NCBI RefSeq assembly: GCF_040412425.1
Contig: NC_089749.1
Coordinates: 34,370,570-34,434,569 of the forward strand
Source: Macrobrachium rosenbergii
Lineage: Eukaryota > Arthropoda > Malacostraca > Decapoda > Palaemonidae
DNA: 64,000 nucleotides
Direction of reading: 5' to 3'
Part shown: positions 10,431 through 25,165 of the stretch, in pieces
How the letters are laid out: every line of letters starts with the position of its first letter
How positions within the stretch are numbered: position 1 is the first letter of the stretch
The notes under the pieces: model-generated
The model's database searches: none
Seen by the model: only the letters and a program-made list of their open reading frames with translations
Told to the model about the DNA's origin: nothing
Translations under genes and position numbers: made by a program

Positions 10431-10936
10431 CAGGTCATATACCATCATTTTTACACCATCATTTTTACCATCTTGTATTATATTGTTTTATTCATCCCAT
10501 GAGTTATTGCAACTCTTTATAAATGGAATTAAACATGCCTTTTCAAGTACATAATTTAGAAACTCGCGATGAAAATATTATTTATGCAGTAAATATCGAC
10601 TTTGGGAGCAGGAAGTAACAGGCACTGACCATTATTACCAAGAAGGAGAAGCCAATAACGGATAATATATTTCATGGTGTATCTATTTGAAGAATATATT
10701 GTTGTTAAATTAGTGTTGGATAATGTTTAGATATATCTCACTGAAATGTATAAGTCATACAAGCCATAAACTGTGAATTTGTGAAGTTTTTCTTCGGCAC
10801 CGTGACTGGCGATAATGGATATGGGACTGAGGAGCTAAAAGGCGTGGCTTGTGATGACGTCATGATCAGCTCCGCGCTCTTTGATTGGTCCTAATTTTCC
10901 CTATCACTATACTCTTCCAGACTTGGGAAATATGCG
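10431..10936 (-). repeat. Right arm of the ~0.5-kb inverted repeat
   Basis: Reverse complement of 7,718-8,209. It has the same TGACGTCA (about 10,855-10,862) and GATTGG box (about 10,882-10,887). A short internal duplication of CACCATCATTTTTAC lies near its inner end. Confidence 0.85.
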
Positions 10937-11267
10937 ACCCGCACCCTATTAAAGTAATTTTATAGCTTTAGCCTCTTAACCATATTGGCAGTTCACTAAG
11001 TCTCACGTTAATCTGAATATATTTACTAAAAATATCAATAGAACCTCAAGGATTTTAATTAAAAATTTTTCAACCTAGTTTTCAGTTTTGGAATATAGCA
11101 ATATACAGTAGAACATTATTTTTATAAATCCTTTTTCTTTTCAGCTCATCAGAGACAAAAAGTAATGGCTTCCTCTTATAATGTTTCTTAACCTAATGAG
11201 GACAAAAAACATCTTGTCTTCAAACACAAACAGAAGAGAAATGGCAGCATTTTTTCTTCATGGTATT

Positions 11268-12469
11268 GTTACAAAATGATCAAGCACCTGGTTATTACAC
11301 AAATAATAATACCAAAAAGTTACCTCACATCGACCAGATACTTGAAACCTCATAACAAAGAATCACTAAAGGTACAATAATCCCATAAAACTTACTTATC
11401 ACTTAAGAAAATCAATGTAAATTTATCAAGTTATGGGTGAGGCAACGATTAATAAGTTATATCCAGACTAGTGGAAAATGGGTATCATTTCAACAAGCAC
11501 TATCCGTCTCTCTGGTTCTATTTTACCTAGATAAGTCTCAGGCGAACAAACAGATACATCACTTACCTTGTACACATTCATAAATGTCTCTAATTACTGG
11601 TGGTCAAAATGAAACGCTGTGTTTTAAAAAACTTTAAACAAACAGGTTTATTTCTAAGTTCAAAAGTTATATGCAGAGTTCACGATCTCAAAAGATTTAC
11701 TATTAACTGACAACAGTGTAAGATTTAAGTATTTCTTAATCAAGTTTAATTCACAAAACTTTAATTTATTAAGAAAGCAGTTTGGTTAGGTAAGATTCAA
11801 ACCATTAACTATCACTCAAGTGCCAAGCATATACCTGATTAATTAACACAAACATTCACCAAAATATTACTGACTGGAATCCACATAACCATTCTCTAAA
11901 ATCTCAATAACAGGTAGGCACTAACAAAATGGTAAGAAATCACCAGCACAAAACTTTGAAACACAGTAATTATAAAATTATAGTAATATGATAGCACAGA
12001 CATATAAGAATGCAATATGCAAAAATGGAAATATACCAACCACCAAAAATGTGCTCAAAGACTATATCAATCTTTCACAAGTTTACTTCACTTTAAAAAA
12101 AAAATTAAAAAAGTTAAGCTCACGTCTTTCTAAGACTTTCTAATAGATAACACTGCCAAGTCACTAAGACTTATTCAAATATATATAATTAGCAGCAAGA
12201 CACATTAGAACTCACAATAAGAGATCTCTTATCAAAATAATAATTCTCTTTCACCTAGAATGTCACTTTAACTCTTAACATAACAAAACTCAGTAATCAC
12301 CACATTACCTTTTGTAATTATTACACCATTACACACCTTCCACAATGCTTGCACAAAACAATATTCCTGATCACCTTCTACAAAATTAACACACTCCTGG
12401 GGTGAGTTTTAACAGAGCTTTTACAAACAGTAAACCATCAGTAACCCTTATATATATATGAATGGGATT

Positions 12470-12472
<3 letters not shown>
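11268..12472 (+). repeat. Dispersed repeat family A, copy 1
   Basis: Non-coding, A-rich, about 1.2 kb. Its opening (AGCACCTGGTTATTACACA) and several internal blocks, including TCACAAAACTTTAATTTAT, recur in the same order at 28,820-29,152 plus 32,428-33,080, where Gypsy-5 splits the copy. Both copies end near a GA microsatellite. Class unknown; no terminal repeats or ORF identified. Confidence 0.65.

Positions 12473-12528
<56 letters not shown>
12473..12528. repeat. (GA)n microsatellite
   Basis: About 55 bp of GA repeats. Confidence 0.97.
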
Positions 12529-12530
<2 letters not shown>

Positions 12531-14264
12531 CCTATTTCCAGCAAGCTCTGTTCCTGACTGCCTGACTCTGGATCAGCGCTGCACTTATAACTCCAACAAG
12601 CTCTCCCAGAATGCATGATACATAAAGTATACATGCATTCATTATACAAACATGTAAACATGTGTATGTATAGAATACATACACAGCTGGAGTTTCGACC
12701 GCCTGATCTCTTATCTATGATAGACATTTCCTGGGACACTCACACAGCTTAACAAACAGAAGGAAGAGCTTTCAGATATGTGTTATAATAGTATGAAAAT
12801 GAACACAAAAACCTTTCCGAATTCCTTTCTTTCATCTTCAGAAGATAAACTAAAGCAATTTATTCTTTTCTATATTGAAGCCTGTGGAGGTTCTAACGAT
12901 TTTTTCCCCTTCTTTCGTGTTAAAGCATTAGAGAGAGAAATAAAAAAAATCCCTTCTGAATGTTCCCAGAGAACAATATACATGGTTGTAGAAACACTAC
13001 TGTACATAGAAGAAAGGTTATCCTTAATGTTCAGTCTGTCGCCTTTGTAACCGCATTAAAATCCTGTTCTTGACAACAACCAAAATGAATTACACTTATA
13101 ATAATAGTCCGTCATTCAAAATCTCCAAGAGGAACTTATCAGAGTCATCATCATGAAACTTGGTACGTTCTGCACTACTCTGAATAGAAGCCATTTCCCG
13201 GAAACAAAGCCGTGAGAATCCGATGCCATTAAATTTGGTCCTTGTTATTTTTTTGCAGACTTGAACACGATTTTGGGACAGCACATTCCGCTACTGAGTC
13301 ACAGTTGGAGAAACTTGCTACCCACCTCTGATTTCGAAGGTGATTCTAAATATTTGCATTTTGGGTTGTGACAAAACAATATTGTTTCTTCCTAGCCATG
13401 GAAATGGTGTGTAGTAGTACACGTTTCAATGGAATTAAGTTTTTCAGATTTGGTTACCTTGTTTACAGGATAAACAAAGCAAGTAAATTATGAGTTATTT
13501 TTGTTATTTCTTTACTCAGCATCCTCAGCAACTGTATGTAAGATTGTGAGTGTACTTACGTAGCCGTATGTTTGTTTGATTAGCTGGGTCGTAGTAATTT
13601 TGTACCCCACCTGGGGTACAAAATTTAAAAAAATAAATAAAATTCAGTAAAAGCTGGACTAAATGAAATCGAACTCGTGTATAAGAAAGGTATTCATTAG
13701 AAGATGATTTATCTATTTATTAGGTGGTATCTAGTGTAATCGTCATTATAAGTGAAAGACAGAAATAATAAGGCAGCATAGATTGCTAGTGACGTTAAAA
13801 AACAAAAATGCTTTCCTGGATATGAAGCCGTTCTGAACTAGTTTAAATTGTACTCTGCACAAAAATGTCTGGTAAATAGATGCGGTCTCTTTTTTTGTTG
13901 GTAAATGGGAACATACTGTAACTTTGAGTTCAAATTTATACAGGTAAGTGTAAACCAAGAGACCGATTCTCTAAATCAGAGATATGACACAGGTACGTTT
14001 TTAGAAATACTTTTAGTATTCAAATAAAATTTCACATATTTATTAATATACTATAAAAGATTTGTTGACATGAAGAAAAAATGGAAAATATCTCCCATTA
14101 ATTCCGGCTAAAATATAACAGAAAAAAAAGGTACAACTTGAAATTTGAGCCGGATTACAACCAACAGTTGCTTCTATGGTGACCATTAAAAGAACCTAAC
14201 TCATCATATGTCCCACTCGTTGAAGAAAAGGAGCTACGAGGGCTATGGAATGAATGATTTCAAT

Positions 14265-14265
<1 letters not shown>
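12529..14265. other. Unannotated DNA
   Basis: No supportable gene. The longest frame (12,778-13,050, 90 codons) has no recognisable domain. A palindromic TACCCCACCTGGGGTA sits near 13,604-13,620. Confidence 0.5.

Positions 14266-14332
<67 letters not shown>
14266..14332. repeat. (GA)n microsatellite
   Basis: About 65 bp of GA repeats. Confidence 0.97.
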
Positions 14333-14334
<2 letters not shown>

Positions 14335-15140
14335 ATTTAACATTACTTTATGGAAGTACTGTAAAAGAGAAGAGCAATTTCTCGTCCCTGTCTGAATACA
14401 ACGTATGGAGAAGTGCTCTCTGTCTTGCTGCCACTTGAGTGGTTACTCTACCTCCTTTTCTCCATTCCTTTTCTTATTCTTTTTTCTCTCATGCATTTTC
14501 ATTCGTTTGCCTTATTTGCATTGAATTCTGCTACTAGAAAAATGCGTGTATTCATGAGTGTAGTTGAAATTAAGCAGAACAGATGATATCCGTTACAAAC
14601 AGAATCTGCAATGATTTGAAACGGTATATTTGAGAAAAATATGGTCAGCTTCTACCAGAGATTTATCTCTTTTAGATAGAGTGGTTCGTGTGGTAGGTTT
14701 CTGTTTCCTAGTATTATTATGACTTGGACCATCGACGAATGGTCTCTTGTTTGTAAATTTTTCATAAGTTATATTTCAACAGAGGTCTTTCACATTCACA
14801 GTTGATCCTTGTTTCCCTTTTCCTGCTGAGAGCAGCAGCAGTAAAGTGCCTGGCTGCCGAACTTCTGTTCTAGAGGTCCTTCATTCCTCTCACAGTTGGA
14901 CTGTGGAACAGCGTCCCAGAGGATGTTGTGCAATTCTCCTTGTATTTTAATGTACTTACAGTTTTATTTGTTTATTTATTAATTTGTTAATTTATCTGTT
15001 TTTCTAATAACTGATATCCTCTTGCTGTATTTCCCTTTACCTTCTGTTACTGCTTTTGAGTGAACACCAAATTCTTTGGAACTTGAATTTCAAGTCAATG
15101 GCCCCTATGGGCTTGTTCCATATGAACAGGGTTCATCTTT

Positions 15141-15142
<2 letters not shown>
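14333..15142. other. Unannotated DNA
   Basis: No coding potential or repeat recognised. Confidence 0.45.

Positions 15143-15200
<58 letters not shown>
15143..15200. repeat. (TAA)n microsatellite
   Basis: About 19 TAA units. Confidence 0.97.
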
Positions 15201-15202
<2 letters not shown>

Positions 15203-15619
15203 GGACAAACTGAAAACCTGGAAGGGGAACAATAAATATTATTAGCCTATGTATGGTGGAGGAATGGACATGATTGATTTGCAAAAAATGCATCTTGGAG
15301 AAAAATGTTTATATTTTTGTAACATACACACGTGATCTTTTCATACTCGATAGACAGTTGCACAACTATATGATTCTCTTTGGTTGCAAATAATTTCCAA
15401 GATAAAGTGATTTTGATATAAGAGGTATTTTTGGCTGATTTGGGAGTATAAAAAAGGCGCGTGCGTATATTTGGCGAAACTATCGTAAGTCGCCAAGAGT
15501 TACAAACTTAGAAATAATGTGTCATGGTGGAAATGGGATGGTTTTTTATTGCAAGTACAGAGCCTGAGTTCGACAAGAATATGTACAGCCTAGGTGAAAT
15601 GTAATTATTTATCTGTCTT

Positions 15620-15720
15620 GATAACCGAATGCTCAAGTCCCGTTTCCTGTCTCAAACCCAGAAGCCATCGGTTCGATTCCTGGCCGGGCCAGACGCACTT
15701 TACTAATTCCCTTTAAATCC
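15620..15720 (+). repeat. tRNA-derived SINE-like fragment
   Basis: Contains GGTTCGATTCC, a perfect RNA polymerase III B-box, at about 15,670-15,680, followed by a GC-rich TGGCCGGGCC. A weak A-box candidate lies ~45 bp upstream. The surrounding sequence does not fold as a full tRNA, so a SINE head is more likely than a tRNA gene. Confidence 0.5.
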
Positions 15721-16189
15721 GATACCAAGTGGCATTTGCAGCTCTGTATTTCTGAGTATAAAAAAGTCACGTGGGAAGAAAACTTGGTATGTTGGATGTG
15801 CATTCAAATTCACGATTAGGGTTTTAGTGGCTCTAATTACTACGTTACACATGCAATTGTTATTTTTGTATTTAAACTTTATATCTGTACATTTAGTGGT
15901 TGATAGACATCATGGAAATTAATATTGTTATTAAAGCTTATAAAACTATCAATGGTGCAAGCAAGATAAATAAATTTTATTGAAAAATACATGTAACTAA
16001 AATATTAAATATCAAAAGTGAGTTGAGTAAATCCTGAAGAACCCTTTACGTACCGGTAGGGGTAAGATTCCCCCAGTTTCCGAACTTCTGTAACGACTGT
16101 TGAGCCAACTCTACTATACAGAAGTGACTGTAGATGCTGATTGTGAATGACAGAAAAAAACTGTAAACTTGAACTAAATGATTTGCTGA

Positions 16190-16420
16190 ACTGTGATAAA
16201 AGAAAGGCTGAAAGACTGAGAAATTACGTGATATGAAAAAGATAACGAAAAAGAGTAGACATAATGAATAGATGGAGCAGAGTATTTAGAGGTGGTTTGG
16301 TCAAATAGAGAGAGTGGGGTGTGGTACTTTAGCAAAAAATGGTATAATTTATAACTTTTACCAAGAAAGGGTAGAACAGTTGCAGAAAGGGAAAGGCCTT
16401 GTTATTCTGAAGACTGGAGA
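16190..16420 (+). pseudogene. Possible LINE C-terminal remnant
   Basis: In one frame, about 16,290-16,320, the translation reads RWFGQIERVG. This resembles the conserved R-W-F-G-H-V-x-R motif near the end of RTE/Jockey/CR1-type LINE polymerases. The flanking sequence in that frame is rich in Lys and Glu as such tails are, but stops interrupt it and no other motif survives. Low confidence: a ten-residue match only. Confidence 0.3.
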
Positions 16421-17773
16421 GTTCAAGTAAGATAGCTGAGCAGTACAGTGCGTGTAGGCAGGTGGACGTGCTGATGATGATCCCCTTATATAGACGATAA
16501 ATGGCAGCTGTCACCATGGAAGTTTACAGGAGAAGAGATGCATCATGTAAAGGATAAACACAATTTTGACAGCATAATTTCTTTCTCTCTGAAGGCAGCT
16601 GCATAACGAGAAACTGTCTCGCTTTCGATCCATCTGCGAATGGGTACTAGTATCAGCTGGGAGTCAAGGGCATGGCCCCTAGGGCAAATTCATATTTGTC
16701 TTCTCAACTGGAAAGGCACCAAACCATCTTAAATATTTAAGTGCTCCTACAACATTTTGCCATGAATCAGTTTGTTCTGTACTGTGGCCATATTTCATGA
16801 ACTCATTTTCGATTTTTCTTTTTAAAAGTTTTGTCCAGTGATAGGAGCTTTGCTCAGGGTGCCTAACGATTCACCACCTCCGTTATCAGCTGCTTTAATT
16901 TACAGGCAACACAGACAAGGACATAACTGTAAGAAACGAGAAAGAAGCCTACGAAACTGCGAAGAAAGCAGTGAACTTGCCCATCTAATTATTAATTAGA
17001 TTTCTTTTGATATTAAATCTAATACCGAGGTTTAACTTATACATGAGAGAATAATTATAATATATCAATATACAAAGCCTATGAGAGAGGCAGACCAGAA
17101 ATTGATCTCACATTTACAATAGCTTTCAAACAGATCAAAATTAATTTTTTGCTTGTGTTAAGCAAAGCTCATAGGGTAAATGAGTTTCAGGTGTGCTGGA
17201 GAGAGGACTAAGAGTAAGAGAGGGTGGGAATCTGATGAACACAACTATTAATACTAATACAATACTACTGATTCTACTGCAGCAACTACTGCTGCTACTT
17301 TTAATATCAATAAGAATGACAAATACATTAAACATAATAAAAGCTGGTTCAAACATTTCATTAAGATTGTAACCCAAAAATCCTGAGGCCAGAAGTCTCA
17401 GGTTCACAGCTAGGAAAAGCATCAGATTTAATTAAGGATGCCACGGAAGTGAGTGCCGTCAAGTTGTAGCAGTAATTGCAGAGGTAAATGAGACCTCAGT
17501 CAAGGATTTCGTTTTGGACGAAAATCTAGCGTCTGAGATAAAAGTTCAAGGATTGGCTCACCTCTCGTAAACGTTACAGTGGAATGAAAAGTAAAACACA
17601 AAATAGCTTTTCGAGACATTACCATAAACAATTTAAAGGTATAAAAAATCTGATTCCATTACAAATCTGCGAAAAAGACCTTGAAAGCTCGATTAAATGA
17701 AGAACCGAAGAAATTTTTATAAAGAAAAATGAATGAACTGAGAAAATAGGTTTCCTTATCCAGCTCCACAGTA

Positions 17774-17776
<3 letters not shown>
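16421..17776. other. Unannotated DNA
   Basis: No supportable feature. Confidence 0.45.
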
Positions 17777-17825
<49 letters not shown>

Positions 17826-17836
17826 AGAGAGAGAGA
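17777..17836. repeat. (GA)n microsatellite
   Basis: About 55 bp of GA repeats with one interruption. Confidence 0.95.
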
Positions 17837-18113
17837 AGGAAGTGGAGACGAAGAACAAAGGCAAAGCTTCATTAAGATGGACGCGATATCTGTTTCTTAC
17901 GAGATGAAAGCTTATTAAGTCAAGACATGAGGGAGTTGGGAGTTTCAGCAGTGCAGGGAAAGACACGGTCACTGAACCCTGCAACCTGACGAGTGCTACG
18001 AACTTGCGTAATGAGAGGAGTGCTCCCCAGTAGTTCTGTGAAACAAATTATTAAAATACTTCTCAGAGGGATGATCAACGCACCCAAACACCTACGCATA
18101 CACTCACGCACTC

Positions 18114-18119
<6 letters not shown>

Positions 18120-18194
<75 letters not shown>
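18120..18194. repeat. (TA)n microsatellite
   Basis: About 75 bp of TA repeats. Confidence 0.97.
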
Positions 18195-18195
<1 letters not shown>

Positions 18196-18229
18196 CTAAT
18201 CAGCACATGAGCAAGTGTGTCACAGAGAT

Positions 18230-18310
18230 AAATTTTGACTCACATCGGGATCGAACCCCAGTCTCTCAAATGACAGGCCAGGGTTCGATCCCGTTGTGAA
18301 TTAAAATTGA
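18230..18310. repeat. Palindromic SINE-like fragment with B-boxes on both strands
   Basis: GGGATCGAACCCC on the left and GGGTTCGATCCC on the right give a pol III B-box on each strand. The flanks (TTTTGACTCACA and TTGTGAATTAAAA) are also roughly inverted. This looks like the end of a tRNA-derived element folded on itself. Confidence 0.5.
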
Positions 18311-18959
<649 letters not shown>

Positions 18960-19072
18960 TCAATTTCTCTAAATCGTAAATTATTCTGGAGGTATTATGC
19001 ACTGTACATTAAATGACAGTATGGCTCCATGACTGTGAATATAAAAAAGTTGACGTCTATAAGTGACTATAT

Positions 19073-19790
<718 letters not shown>

Positions 19791-19926
19791 GAAAGTGAGA
19801 GAAGGAGAGGGAGGGAGAGGAAGTGAGAGAGAAAGTAGAGGGAGTGTTAGGGAGGAGAAAGAGGGAAAGAGTGAGGAAGAGTTGGAGATAGAGAGAGAGT
19901 TTTCCTGGCAGTGCCATGTTTGTCAG

Positions 19927-19928
<2 letters not shown>
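19791..19928. repeat. GA-rich tract
   Basis: Imperfect purine-rich GAGAGAGGGAG-type sequence before a TA microsatellite. The frame through it is low-complexity only. Confidence 0.7.

Positions 19929-20010
<82 letters not shown>
19929..20010. repeat. (TA)n microsatellite
   Basis: About 80 bp of TA repeats. Confidence 0.97.
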
Positions 20011-20014
<4 letters not shown>

Positions 20015-21176
20015 CGACAGTACTTATAAAAGCAATGCCTGTGTGATGAAAAGGAAACAAAAATAGGTATACTGCACAACCACGCTAACCGGAATTTGAT
20101 GTTCATTTTCTTCTGTGTTTATGAAGTTTGTGATTTGTTTTTCATTTGGTGGTTTAACCTGGTAATTTCGACTTGAATAATTTCGGGTATCTCGATTTCA
20201 TCCCAAATAATGATAGTAATAATAATGTTAACAGTAAAGTTGCAGTTAAAAGCAAAACACGAAGCTCTGTAAAAAGCATCGAGCCACTTTATGACTGTTG
20301 GACTTTCTGGAAAAATCCAGTGCTAAGCCATTTCTAAACAAAAGAAAACTGTTCAAATGTACATCCGAAGGAATATAAAAGAGATTTGAGTGACTATTTT
20401 ACGAATGGAAAAAATGAATCTCGTGTTTTTGTCACGAGGAGAAACGCAGTCGAAATTCTCACGCTTGTTTGCATCCTGCACACACACAGGTTTCAGAATG
20501 AGTCTTGTGATTATCTAAAAAAAAAAAAATTGTTTCTAGGGGTTCAGTATGGGATATAAAGGAAAATACCATCTTTTTTACGGAAAATTAAAGTGAAATA
20601 TATCCCGGAATTCCTGATAAGTAATCCTGATAAGTAAAATAGATTCCTAACCGTGTTTATTTTTATTTCATTAAATGTTCTTATCCTATTTCTGTCCTCA
20701 TTTTTGTTGTTTCTTATGATTGGATGTTATTTTCTCTTTTGTCCTTGGTTCTTTCTTCGTTCATAACTTACATTAACACAGAGCAATGCAAAAAGCTGCT
20801 GTGACCGGCTGACATCCTTCTTCATGACGACAAAGCTATGCTCACCATTGAAGACTACCTCCTTATACCTGATTTCAGCTTCCAGTGAATAAGCTTTAAT
20901 TATCACAAGAAAAAGTTCAACCCTTATCTTATCGATGGAAGAAAAACTTGCGTAAAATGAAATCGTTTACTTATTGGCTACTTGTATACTTATCCACGCC
21001 TTAATTGCCTCGTCGAACGAAGTTGACATAAAAATTCTCTCGTTCGGTTTGTTTATTTGTTTTGTAGCAGTATTATGCGAAAACAATGAGATGAGTTTTA
21101 GGAAAATTTTGTAGAATGACAAGCCTTCTGATGACAAAGAGTAATCAGATTTTGGGAGAGATAAGAATGTAATCTT

Positions 21177-21177
<1 letters not shown>
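20011..21177. other. Unannotated DNA
   Basis: No supportable feature. Confidence 0.45.

Positions 21178-21203
<26 letters not shown>
21178..21203. repeat. (GA)n microsatellite
   Basis: About 26 bp of GA repeats. Confidence 0.95.
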
Positions 21204-21207
<4 letters not shown>

Positions 21208-22519
21208 TGGTTACAGGAAAAATATCGCGCGGGTCATACAAAACTATCCATGTTTACATCGATATTAATTGCATTTCGCAGGAAGCAACGCCCTAGGTTA
21301 GGGGAGGCTAAGATGTATCCTTGTAATTACCACTTCCAGCCTTCTTGCAGGTTTGCATTTTATGACTAATCTATTTTTTTCCAGTGTTTTGAGTTCATAT
21401 TCCAAACATGAACATACTACTACCAAGTTTTCAAATATGATTTAATTCTAGGAGCTCGGAAATAGTCTGGGTAAGGTAAAAATTAATAAAAATAGAAATT
21501 CAATCTTTGCAAAATACTACACTCAACTCGACCCTCAAAATGGATCTGGCTCTTCGCGTAATAAAAGACTCACCTTAAGATAGGAGAGGGTAAAAATTAA
21601 TTAAACGATAGCATGTATGAGGCAAATAGCGTTAAATCATCAGCGACTGCGTGGACAAGTAAAAACGTAAACAGATAAGTCACTGATGAAGAGAGAGATA
21701 CTTAAAGATACCGACATACATCACCATCAATGCTCTAATCTCAGCGAAGTCGTATTTAACGAATGCCCCTACTTTGTGTTCAGTTTCTTGATGGATTCTC
21801 CTTGAAGCCATTAAGCAAATGAATCCTCAGTCTTGAAATTATATTGAAAATCATCCGTCCAATTGTTTTTCGGAAAACTTTTTGTAGATAAATCAGTTAA
21901 TAATCTCATGTGCCACATTTTGTTACCATACTTCATACCGTCGTCACATGAAGAAGGTTCTCATACCTCGGACGAGGGTTGTGCTCTCTGGCTCTGAGTG
22001 CACTTCGGCACTCTTTCCTTCCTTTTGTTCCTTAATTGTTATTCGGCATTAACCCCTTATCTGAGTAGATATATTTTCTTTTATCATTCGATTTTGGTGA
22101 TGTCGATATCTGATCCTATTCTCGTCTTTCCCTTGTTTACAAATCACTGTTTTATTCGTCAAAATCTTGCTAATCCTCTTGTGCTGGCTTGTTCTACTGG
22201 AACCATAATTGTGCTATTTGCGCCATCAAATTTAAAACAACTTTCACATCCACCTGTCCCTCTTCTTTTATAACCAAACCTTTTATGCTGCGAAAGACAA
22301 AAGGCCACGCCAAGATAATTCTAAACTTAAGGCCACTTTAAATACCTACTCAAGCTCTTAGGTAAGAGTTGCATCTAAACATTGACAGTTTATCTTCCAC
22401 CAGTGTTCTAGCCCTGACTACAGTTTCATATCTTCCTTTGTGCTGACAGTGGCCAAATGTTTCACACTGTTCTTCTGCCACGCTAACCTTTCTTTGCCAA
22501 TAATCAGCAGTCGTCTTTG
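21204..22519. other. Unannotated DNA
   Basis: The 91-codon frame at 21,998-22,273 is hydrophobic but shows no family resemblance, and I do not call it a gene. Confidence 0.45.
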
Positions 22520-22930
22520 CATTAAAATTCACTACGCATTCTTTGGGGTTTTGATCCTTGTATTTAATATAACATTCTTTTGCGTTTTTATCTGTTGAAT
22601 GAGATTCATATCACATTCTTTGAGTGTTTCAACTTTGCAATTAAATGCATAACATTATTTGCTATTATTTCTTTGAATTTAAATTCATAGCACATTTTTT
22701 TTGTGGTTTTTAGCTTTGCTTTTAATTCATAACACTTTCGTTGGAGTTTTTCCGCATTTAAATGTTCAGTGCATTCGTCGTGTTTTTTCTTTCATTAAAG
22801 TTTTCACCTCTGCATCTGAATTCGCAAAAAAATTCCTTGGAGATTCTTCTCTTTACACATAAATTCATACATTCTCTGGGGTTTCTATCTTTATATTTGA
22901 ATTGATAACACAGCCTTCGGCTTAACATTG
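22520..22930. repeat. Degenerate T-rich tandem array, about 50-60-bp unit
   Basis: Seven or so diverged units of the type AATTCATAxCACATTCTTTGGxGTTTTT... . Diverged enough that period and copy number are approximate. Confidence 0.6.
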
Positions 22931-24745
22931 TTGCATTCATTTGTCTTTGTTAAACCAAATGTATTCCTGCTTTCATAGGCCGGCTATTTTCAAATATATT
23001 TTCCTTTACTTGCTCCTCTCAAACATTATTACTTTTCTAAATTTATTATTCCATAGCCTTCTTTTTAACTTATCCCTTCATGAAACACATTTTCCTCATT
23101 CAAAACGTGGTTAGAGCTTCCTTCAGTGTTAGGCTACATTCTTATTCCCTCTTCATTCTTCTTTTCCCTTTTCTTTAGCAAGGCTTGTAAATTTGTTTTT
23201 TTATACATTTTAATTAACTTGAAAAAAGCTTGCTTTACATATAATACCCCTTGCTACTAGGGGAAACAAACTTTAGCCATATTCACTGTCTATATCAGAA
23301 TAAATATCTCCGGCTCTATTGAGGCATAAATACACACAAGCCAATTTCATGGAGTAAATGGACCAATATTCGCAGGTTCCCTGATCACCTTAATTACAAA
23401 ACAGGGCGAATATAATGCACGATCGGTGTTTCTCTAATCAGACAATTGGCGCTCTCATTCTTTTCTATCAACTTTCAACTTTTAATTCTGTTTATCGGCT
23501 AAGGTGGTTTAATGCTTTTCAATACCTAATTCCTATTCCCTTTATCACTGCCTACCATTTTGTTCCTCTGTGTTATCAGGGTCATTATACGTTTGAGCTT
23601 TTGTTCTTAATCAGCTGCTGATCATAGCTGGTGCCGCTTTGCGAATGCTATGTTGAATGTACCTTAAACTAAATGTTTCGGACACATGAGTAATGGATCA
23701 ATTTCTGTCCTAGCCACTTCCAGATAAGACTTTTAATTAATTATTAGGACACGCTAATGGAGGAACAAATCACAAGTGATTGCGTTGAAATAAGGTTTCT
23801 AAATAATGGAACACTGTTCTTTTCTTAACACCAACACTGTTTAATGGCAAACTGCGAAAATACTTGGATAACGGCACCGGTGCATAAATCAACAAGAGTC
23901 ATTGCTTAAATGTACAGCTTGAATTACCTGAATTGCTTTCGCCAGCTACAAGTAAAATCATAAAAAAAGTCCTATGGATAATTTTTTAAGATTATTATGC
24001 ATTGAAATTATATATTCACTAGCATATAAAAAGCATACTAAAAAATTATTTTCCATTAAATCAAAGAGAACAATAGAAAAATATGTAGAGAGGAAGACAA
24101 GGGACGCTGCTCTAGCAAAGCTTCGTTCAGCATCGATATTCGGGCATGAAAAGCGGTCACACAAAAGATGCGTCACATTCAAGCGGTTTGTAGGTGGGAA
24201 TGAAGGGTTTTGAAACTTCTTGGCGATTAAAACCGTAAAATGACCAAAGTTTATTAAACAACGATTTGTGAAAAGAATGAGATGTTAAGGGAATGGAACA
24301 AAATCGTGATATACCATATTACCGCTGTCCATTATAGTGAGTGAAATCAATCATGATAGATTTGAAAGACCGTCTTGGTTTTGCAATTATGCTTTTATTG
24401 CAGGGGTGAAATATTGACGTGTTGGCATGATTTCTCTTGTTATTTTGAGATTTTCATGAACGTGTTTTATTTTTGTTCTCGACACTAAAACGTATGTAGC
24501 CTAAAGGATTATTCCGTTGTTTACGTACGTATTCTACACCAAGTTGAACACAAACAGCCAACAACGTTCATAAATATATGCACCTCAACTTGATCGTAAA
24601 TGCCAAAGTGCCCGTAGATTTAATTCTAATCACCATTTGCTTTTGTTTTCCAAATCAAAAGGGAGATAAACTTTATACGAATTTAATTAAAGGAAAGGGG
24701 CACAGAAAGGTATAGTTGCCAATGAAGAAGTCTAGTTTGTAGCCT
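22931..24745. other. Unannotated DNA
   Basis: No supportable gene. The two overlapping frames at 23,958-24,213 lie on opposite strands of the same stretch and show no motif. Confidence 0.45.
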
Positions 24746-24784
24746 GTGTACTATGTTTCTGTTGCACTGTACATTTATTTCCAG

Positions 24785-24931
24785 AGTGCTTGGATGCACA
24801 AGTTTTCACCTTTGAGGACTCCTGTCAAAGTAAATGATTGGGAATATATTACAAAATCCTTCAAACAAGTTCATAAAACGCACATAACTCAGAAACTAAA
24901 CAGTAAACGCTACAGATACTCATACAGTTTG
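24785..24931 (+). other. Exon-like segment, probably not coding
   Basis: A good 3' splice-site context (TTTATTTCCAG) precedes 24,785 and a strong donor (GTAAGT) follows 24,931. The only open frame ends in TAG immediately at the donor, so if this is an exon it is non-coding or UTR. No protein similarity recognised. Confidence 0.25.
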
Positions 24932-25165
24932 ACATAGGTAAGTACGAATGGAATCAAATATTCAGACACTTCATGCATGTAATGGTGTGTTAATTTTCAC
25001 TTAAGCATGACAGTTGATATTAAGATTTGATCACCCAAAATGCTACTTCTGATATTAAGTCCTGTAGCGTTGTTTAATTAACTAGTTGCTTTTTCACTAA
25101 AAGCGGATGATGATGATTACAACGCTTTAATTGGTGCCTAAATACCAGCCAATCCTTGGGCAGTA

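Noticed and set aside
15655..15700. Possible tRNA gene
   Set aside because: Only the B-box is good; no cloverleaf could be drawn, so it is listed as a SINE-like fragment.
21998..22273. 91-codon hydrophobic frame
   Set aside because: No signal-peptide logic, family resemblance or splice context; length is within chance for AT-rich DNA.
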